The notes under the pieces: generated by a model
What the model was told of the DNA's origin: nothing
Databases searched by the model: none
What the model saw: only the letters and a program-made list of their open reading frames with translations
Shown here: positions 57,114 to 64,000 of the stretch, one piece after another
Layout: each line of letters opens with the position of its first letter
How positions within the stretch are numbered: the first letter of the stretch is position 1
Origin: Acholoe squamosa
Lineage: Eukaryota > Annelida > Polychaeta > Phyllodocida > Polynoidae
Direction of reading: 5' to 3'
Assembly: GCA_949317995.1 (NCBI GenBank)
Contig: OX439046.1
Location: forward strand, 33,578,002 to 33,642,001
DNA length: 64,000 bases
Translations under genes and position numbers: made by a program

Positions 57114-59785
57114 GAAGAGTAACATATATGGAACAAAATTCAAAAAATTCTGGCATCCTTATCTTGAGTTCAGATCTCTCTCACAGCACCCAAATAACAG
57201 TATCTACATAAGCTATATACCTACATACATGCATGCTTTAAGGACTGTCACTACCATGAGCCTATTCCGATCTCCACAAGGCAGAGGGATTATTGAATTT
57301 GTTCTACACCAAAGACTTATGCACGTAATTCTTCCAGCTTCTTTATGTTGTGAGTGTTGTGTTGCACATTCAGCAGATAACCAGGTAGTGTCAAGCTTCC
57401 CCACTGAGCAATTAATATCATCTTGTGTATTTCTGGCAATATGAGTGAGTGAGTGAAAAATAGATGTTTAATGCCATTTCGACAGCTAAGGTCATATTCA
57501 TGGTGAAAACTACATTACCATTTCACAGAGGAATGTTGCCTGCGTATATGTACACCACACACATCCTGAGGGGATAGAAAAGAGGAGATATAGACCCTTT
57601 TAAGTGGGCTAGGGAAACCCGAGCAATATGAGTATCGAGAGGTAAATCCTTCTTATATACTTATACAGAAAAAAACTATCAGAATGATTAGGCATGAATG
57701 GGATAAGGCTATAGATAGTCAGATCTCTTTCCACAGAGTGAGGAGGATAACAGAGCCCTATCGTTCTGTAGCAATGAACCATTTTTAAGTCAACAATGCC
57801 GTACAGATTAACTACCAAAGTCAGAGCACAACCCACGAACTGGGCTACTGACTGAAAGCCTGGCAATTAACCTGCGTGTATGGCTTATCCTCCTGGATGT
57901 AGGCCAATCTAACCTCAGCTCGTATTCTCAGGCAAATCCTTCTCTGACATGGTGGGATACTGGGATAGCTGGCCAGGACTACTTTCACCATCTCCCCAGC
58001 ACTGTAGTGTAGAAATAGAAATCTTGTCAGATATAGGTCAAGCCTTACCCACAATCCCACCACACTAGTGAAGAATTTCAGTCAATCCGAGCTGGCCGCT
58101 AGTATGGATGTAGGCCACTCATGTTGGCCTAATTGACCACACTACTCCAGGGTCACTGTGGCTACAGCGCGACGATTGCAGTGATACCAATAATACAGGT
58201 CTACTGGAAGGCTAAGGAAGGGAGTTATAATTTCCCAGGTTACAAAGAGTAATCAGTTTGAATATATGAGAGTAAAAAGAATACTCAACTCTGTTCAAAA
58301 GAAAATATCAAAGGGAAAAGTACATTTACTCTGTGGAGGTTACTAATAATGAATAAAAAGAAAAGGCACACCTGCACATGAGCTAAGAGCATGACGTAAT
58401 TATTGATGTTCCATGTTATTTGACTGATAATGAGCTTGATGCGCAATGTTAGGATGACCTATATGGGTGATTCTTCTCAACTGCCCCACCTTTTGTTTTT
58501 GGGGGTCTTTTTGGATACATGTGGCCTTAGAATATGAATTATCTAACCATTCTTCCTATTTCTGGTCTCATTTGCAAGAAAACACCTAGGGCTTCAAAAA
58601 GAGGGCAAATTTGCACATGTCGGACCAATATTTTTTGAGATATGGTGGCCCAAAGTTGGAAAATGGCCTGAAATTGGCTTTTTTTCAATTTCCACCTTAT
58701 TCAATGCACTATATTATTAATCCAACCAGTTACAAACCACCATAATTTCATCTAATCCTTAGAAGGGGGATCCTATCTAACATTTCCATGTTTTTTGGAG
58801 GAGTTATGTCTCAAATTCTTTTTGCACTAGCCATTCTTATAACTTGAAAATAGTGATGTAAGGGGCTGGATGAATCATTTATGCACAGAGAAAAGAAGAC
58901 TGATCGCTTTGACATATACTGCACAGGTCACAATTGTCTCCCACATGACATGCGTGAAAGGCATATTGAATGAGTTTGACACTTTCACATTTGGTTTGTC
59001 AACCCCACTTGACATGCGTAATGAAGACAGTTGTCATGATGACATATGTGCCATGTCCCAATGACATGTGCTCTATGTGTCAAATCAAGTTGACATGGAT
59101 ATACATGTCATTTTGTCAGGAAGACTTTTTTCAGTGTGGCATAAGATCAGTTATGAATATATTATCCTCAAGCTTCTTATCTATCACCATCAAAGGGGTC
59201 TATATAGGGGATTTTTTGGTAAAAAGGTTTTTTGCGTACCACGCACTGTTTGCTGGCAATATACTTTCAAGTTTTTTTTCAAGTCGACCCCAAACTCCCT
59301 TAAAGAGCACTTGTGTATGTACAGCCTATATAATCAGATTTAGATCTAAATTTTGTTGTGTAAATATTTTTGAAAGGTATTTTTCATGTGATCATTTATA
59401 GCCAAATCATTGACAGCTTAAGACCCTTAAGCACAGCTTGTCAGTCAGTCACCAATGGCCATTATACGTGATGAATACTGCTGCTATATTGGGACTGTAT
59501 ATTATGCAGCCAATAATGCCCTCTTATTTCTCCAGATCTTATATACTTCATACCATGTGTTTTATTATCTAGTATTTTAAACCCCTCAAGTATGACCCAG
59601 CTGTTATTTGTACTCTAAATTCGTCGGCTATAAAAACTATTTCTCTTGGTCAAGCTGCCTTTCCCCTCCCTTCTCCACTAAACAGGTGTCTGTGACTTTG
59701 CCTTTACTGCCTCTTTCAAAGTCCCTTGCCTCTGTTACATTGTTATTGTCTATGGATACATTATTCACCATGCGTTGTATACATT
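57114..59785. other. No gene recognised
   Basis: Several 60-143 codon frames on both strands have no domain I recognise. The largest (143 codons, 58970-59401, plus) is hydrophobic and Cys/Phe-rich with no motif and overlaps other frames. I see no tandem repeat. Confidence 0.4.
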
Positions 59786-59966
59786 CAGGGGTGGATCCAG
59801 AAGGGGTGGTCTAGGGGGGTACAGCCAAGAAAATTTGCTCTAGGTGGGGGCACAAGCAGGTTTTCGGGCCAAGTTTACTATAGTTAAGAGTCATAGCCTG
59901 GCCCAATTTTAGGGGTTCTAGGGGGGGGGCATGTGCCTCATAGCCCCCCCCCTGATTCCGCCCCTG
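59786..59966 (+). mobile_element. 181-bp hAT-like MITE with 5-bp direct repeats
   Basis: The left end CAGGGGTGGATCCAG and right end (reverse complement) CAGGGGCGGAATCAG form typical hAT-type inverted ends. ACATT flanks both sides (59781-59785 and 59967-59971). The interior is G-rich on the left and carries GGGGGGGGGC and CCCCCCCCC runs that can pair. There is no ORF. Confidence 0.8.
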
Positions 59967-60552
59967 ACATTTTCAAGGCCTAACGACAAAAGGATCTTAG
60001 ACTGTGGCTCTTTAAATTGAGTGCTAGTGTCTGTTGCCGCCCACCACAGCAGGGCTACATAAGGATGAGCTAGACATGCGAACCATTGTCAGAGAATGTG
60101 TCTGTAACCATCTGGCACTGCATTGTACAGGGCAAGTCCCTTAACTCGGTTCTTTTGGTGATCTTCAAAAGGAAACTGACATGTTATGTTATCAAGGCAG
60201 CCGCCAAATAAATAAGCTGAAATGCTCACTGATGCTCTAGCCTCAGATTTGTTTAAAATATCACTGGGTGGCATATATAACACAATATTTGAGAAAGAAT
60301 TCATTTCAAATTTGGAATGGTTTCGGACAATAATTGTGATCGATATAAGGACGGATATTAATAAGCGGCAGAATACCTACATTTTTATGACCATCAAGGA
60401 GCACACAAACTTATATCTTGATGGAAAGAGAATATTTTGTGCATCGCTTCTAATAGATAATCGCCTAGTAGTATAGTATGTATCCGAACGGGACTATAGC
60501 TAATCTAAGGATATTACTCACTGGGGATGCAGCCAATCAGAGGCCTTCATTT

Positions 60553-60851
60553 GGTCATGTGACCTGTGACGTCACTGGACCCCCCGTGGTGCATGCCCGC
60601 ATATGGTCATGTGACCTTAACCTTGACCTCATTTGCATAATAGGCCATGCCCCCTTGACCTAATTAGGGATTAGTGACCACCTCTCACCCAATCAGAGGA
60701 CGGCATTCTGGTTACCATGATAACATGACCTTATTAGGAGATTAGTGCGATCACATGACCCCTTGTTTGTAAACAACACGTGGCCTAGCTACGTGGCCAA
60801 GCCACATGGTCCCTTATTTGTAAACAATGGGGTGGGGCTAATTATGCAAAT
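60553..60851. promoter_or_regulatory. Cluster of palindromic factor-binding motifs
   Basis: Within 300 bp: GGTCATGTGACC at 60553-60564 and 60605-60616, GATCACATGACC at 60749-60760, TGACGTCA (CRE) at 60567-60574, and CACGTG at 60777-60782. Also present are TGTAAACA (forkhead) at 60768-60775 and 60819-60826, and octamer words ATTTGCAT (60631-60638) and ATGCAAAT (60844-60851). The density suggests an enhancer or promoter, but this could also be a decayed repeat rich in these words. Confidence 0.4.
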
Positions 60852-61432
60852 GAGATATATAATATAAAAAAAAATTTATATGATGCTGTAGTAGTTTTTT
60901 GGTTCTCAGAGTTCTCAAAGTCTTAAAAGAGATGTAATCCCATTTTCACAGAGACCCTCGCTTGGAAGGGTATCTGTCTGTTTTTGATTTTCACCTACCG
61001 TTTGCTGTAGGCATGGATCCCTTAGATTATTAAGTGTGGTTGGTCCCAGAGGTAAAAGATAAAAGACTTAAAGGGTCTTATCCCATAGTCACAGAGGTTC
61101 TCCTCGGTAGGGTGTCTGTTTGTTTGATTTTGACCTGCCGGGGTGGGGGGCCCAAAGTATTAAGTTATTTTAATATAAGTGAACCCGCCCCTTGGCTGGG
61201 TTCACGTATAAGCCATATATTTTACGATAGAGCACTGCTGTGTTTTTTGCAAACCACCAAAGTGAGGGGTGTGTCTTATACATGAGGATTTTGCACTTTA
61301 GAGTAGTACTAAACTGCTAAAAACATGCTTGTACGTGACACTAGACCATACAACTAATATTAAAGACAAATGCTGGTGGATGAGTGGTAAAGAAGTTGTG
61401 TTGATTTTTGCCTATACCTCTGGATATCAGAC
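60852..61432. other. No gene recognised
   Basis: A GGTGAA/TCCCAT-type duplication (CTTAAA...AGAGATGTAATCCCAT and CTTAAAGGGTCTTATCCCAT, about 60922 and 61069) suggests an old repeat. I see no coding region. Confidence 0.4.
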
Positions 61433-62195
61433 GTTGTGTTGATTTTTGCCTATACCTTTGGATATCATTAGGTTTATATATAGGGATGAAGGAAATGTAA
61501 AAATAATGACATGTCACCAAGCTTAATTATCTGGGAAAGGGCTGTAATTAAGAAAGACCTATAGGAGTCAATGGGAAAATTTATGACCTCATTTTCTGCC
61601 AAAAAATCATTCATGTTCTGTTGCTATTTTCAAATACTTTTAGATTATGATAGTTGGATATGTATAGAAGTGGAAAATGCAAAACGATTGTGTTGATTTG
61701 TGCCTATACCTCTGGATATCATTAGGTTTATATATAGGGATGAAGGAAATGTAAAAATAATGACATGTCACCAAGCTTAATTATCTGGGAAAGGGCTGTA
61801 ATGAAGAAAGACCTATAGGAGTCAATGGGAAAATTTATGACCTCATTTTCTGCCAAAAAATCATTCATGTTCTGTTGCTATTTTCAAATACTTTTAGATT
61901 ATGATAGTTGGATATGTATAGAAGTGGAAAATGCAAAACGATTGTGTTGATTTGTGCCTATACCTCTGGATATCATTAGGTTTATATATAGGGATGAAGG
62001 AAATGTAAAAATAGTGACATGTCACCGAGCTTAATTATCTGGGAAAGGGCGGTAATGAAGAAAGACCTATAGGAGTCAGTGGGAAAATTTATTACCTCAT
62101 TTTCTGGCAAAATATCATTCATGTTCTGTTGCTATTTTCAAATACTTTTAGATTATGATAGTTGGATATGTATAAAAGTGGAAAATGAAAAAAGA
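61433..62195 (+). repeat. 254-bp tandem repeat, three near-identical copies
   Basis: Copies start at 61433, 61688 and 61942 with TTGTGTTGATTT(T/G)TGCCTATACC. They contain GGAAATGTAAAAATAATGAC and CATTCATGTTCTGTTGCTAT. Only a handful of differences separate the copies, so the expansion is recent. A 40-bp partial copy precedes the array at 61393. There is no ORF. Confidence 0.95.
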
Positions 62196-62689
62196 TGCAT
62201 ATATGGTCAACCTTACTTTTGTGTATTGGACCATTTAAGTACAGCATACTTCCAAAATGATATTCACATTCAGGTTTAAAAATATTCACCTTTTCCTTAT
62301 CTCAACTGTGATATATGGAAAGTATGTCCTGGATTTTAAAGCTAGCTTCAGTGTGGATACCATTAGGACCATGAGACCTGATGAGTGAGTAGGGTGTAGA
62401 CCTACCTATTTATATATCCCCAGGTGTCACCAGTAGGGTAGCCCTGTGGATTAGTTCTCCAACTTAACTCTATATTGGGAGCGCCGCTGTTCATATGCAC
62501 AGACATGGACACATGTCCTCATTTGTGACAGTGATGTCTAATCGGAACTTTCTCACAATGAATATTCACTCTAAAAATATCCACAATTCCTATCATGGAT
62601 TCTTGTTAAACAAGGAGCTCGGTCCTGCATGCAACGACTGTGGTTATAGTGAAAATAAGTTTGAAAATATCTTCGAGAACACACTTCAC

Positions 62690-63294
62690 ATCGCTAACCG
62701 CACAGTAATGTTGTTCCCATTTTTACTGTGAAGTAGAGACGTGGCACACAGCCGATGTGAAGGCTTGACTTTTGTGTTTATAAGAAGTCAGTCAAAAAAA
62801 AAAGATTTTTGGTGACCATGTGAAATTGTGTAATGTTGTTCTCGCCATGAATATGTGAGCCAGCAAGCAGAAATGGGCGTTCCTGTGGGATTTAGTACCT
62901 GTTTTAGTCACCAGGGGGCACCACTATGGACTAGAATAGGAAAGATATGCCTAAAACAATTAAAGGGTACTTTTCTAAGGAGAATTCAATGATTTTTGAT
63001 AGAATGTTATATTTTGGGTGAAAAGGTTCCAAATTAGGCTTGTAAAAAGAATGTTTTTGGGCCTAAATAGGTATTTTTGTTGATTTCTGTGACCATGGAA
63101 ACATGATTTCCATTCTAAATAGGAAAATCAATGATTTCATTCGAAAGACTTTTTCACCAGGTTTACTATGGTGAAAACCCATTTTTACTGTGAAGTCAGG
63201 ACATGGCACACAGCCGATGTGTGGCCATTTTTTTGAAAAAGGGGTGAAAACTCCATACCAGTGACCTATCCCTGTTCCACCTACTCCTATTACT
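62690..63294. repeat. Diverged copy of the 13.7-kb repeat family with duplicated ends
   Basis: From about 62850 (ATGTGAGCCAGCAAGCAGAA) the sequence follows copy B loosely, including GGCACCACTATGGA and TGACCATGGAAACATGATTT. It is bracketed by two copies of CCCATTTTTACTGTGAAGT plus GGCACACAGCCGATGTG, near 62715 and 63180. Confidence 0.6.
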
Positions 63295-63929
63295 TGTGAG
63301 CCAGCAAGCTAAAAGGACCGTCCAAGGGGGATTAGTACCAATTGTGGCCACCAGGGGGACACCACTAAGGCTTAAAGAGGGGAAACTAGACCAAAAATTG
63401 TATTATACTAGTTTTTCATGAGGATTTCAACAGTCCTACGGGGAAATTTCCATATTTGGTCCAAACCTTCCAAATTTGGAATGCAAATAGAACGTTTTTA
63501 GGACATTTTAGGGCATAAATAAGTGTATTTGTTGATATGTGTTGCCATGGAAATGAGATTTCTACTCAAAATAGAGGAATAAACAAAGCCCATTGATAGC
63601 CCCACTCATAGGGATGAATGTACTAAAAAAAATGGTAAAAATCCAATTTTTAGGTCAAATTCTATAAGAAAATGATTTTAAAGAATATGATAATTTTCCT
63701 TATTTGCATAATTATGAATACTTATACTTATCTCAAGATATCTCGGGAAATATGCAAGTTAGAGCTTATTTTATATATAGATATGTTACTGACCACCCAA
63801 ATTCATAGAGCCATAACTCAAAAACTAGCAGAGATATTTTCTAATGTAAAACATCATTGAAAAGCTCATGACTTGAATTTAGTAATTGACTTTTCTCCTA
63901 GGGTGACCCTTTTGCCTTGGCTGGACACA
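63295..63929 (-). mobile_element. Non-autonomous repeat copy B, inverted relative to copy A
   Basis: It matches 13693-14315 on the opposite strand over its full length, for example CCATTGATAGCCCCACTCA. It begins TGTGAGCCAGCAAGC and ends GGCTGGACACA. TA flanks are not kept here. Short frames are not conserved between the copies. Confidence 0.8.
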
Positions 63930-64000
63930 CTTCTGCTGCTATTGTACCTACTGCTACTACTCCTCCTGCTACACCCTATCTTATATACTACCTGAGGTAA

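Noticed and set aside
58970-59401. A 143-codon plus-strand frame rich in Phe, Cys and Ser
   Set aside because: It has no recognisable domain and overlaps other frames in AT-rich sequence. There is no support beyond its length.

Overview
This window looks like an intergenic or intronic stretch from a large, AT-rich animal genome, most likely a marine invertebrate. The reasons are animal-type non-LTR retrotransposons, a Gypsy (Ty3) element with an envelope gene, pogo and hAT-like DNA elements, several satellites, (TA)n microsatellites, and no bacterial-style operons. I cannot name the species. I found no intact host gene, and nearly every long open frame belongs to a mobile element or is a by-product of a tandem repeat.

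Layout, left to right. 1-4.7 kb: unrecognised sequence with one inverted-repeat element and a (TA)n tract. 4.8-6.4 kb: a 5'-truncated LINE on the + strand with an open reverse transcriptase frame and a matching target-site duplication. 6.4-6.6 kb: tRNA-like sequence. 6.7-13.2 kb: a long LINE on the - strand, with an endonuclease plus reverse transcriptase ORF carrying one in-frame stop. A NADAR-domain ORF lies just upstream of it, followed by an array of 150-230 bp monomers. 13.7-15.5 kb: a short TA-flanked repeat and a decayed transposon-like gene. 15.6-19 kb: a 42-bp satellite split by a 2.38-kb element with inverted ends that holds seven copies of a conserved 20-bp motif.

21.07-36.29 kb: a complete-looking Gypsy-class LTR element with gag, pol and env. 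Its leader carries a 20-bp minisatellite. An antisense ORF and AT-rich arrays lie between env and the 3' LTR. The LTRs are nearly identical where they align, so the insertion looks recent; pol has a few breaks.

36.3-37.3 and 51.2-53.0 kb: arrays of one minisatellite family in opposite orientations, rich in the octamer ATGCAAAT. 42.7-43.2 kb: another tandem array. 44.5-45.2 kb: a pogo-type transposase fragment. 45.7-47.2 kb: an element with 13-bp inverted ends. 47.36-47.91 kb: a pogo-type MITE flanked by TA. 49.3-49.7 kb: a strongly decayed Gypsy pol fossil. 50.5 and 56.6 kb: two copies of a MITE built from TTGAATCAAC-like words. 59.8 kb: a small hAT-like MITE. 60.5-60.9 kb: a cluster of palindromic factor-binding motifs. 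61.4-62.2 kb: three near-identical 254-bp tandem copies. 62.7-63.9 kb: copies of the repeat seen at 13.7 kb, now inverted.

The most unusual items are the TIR element with its repeated motif, the NADAR ORF beside the LINE polymerase, and the antisense ORF inside the LTR element.
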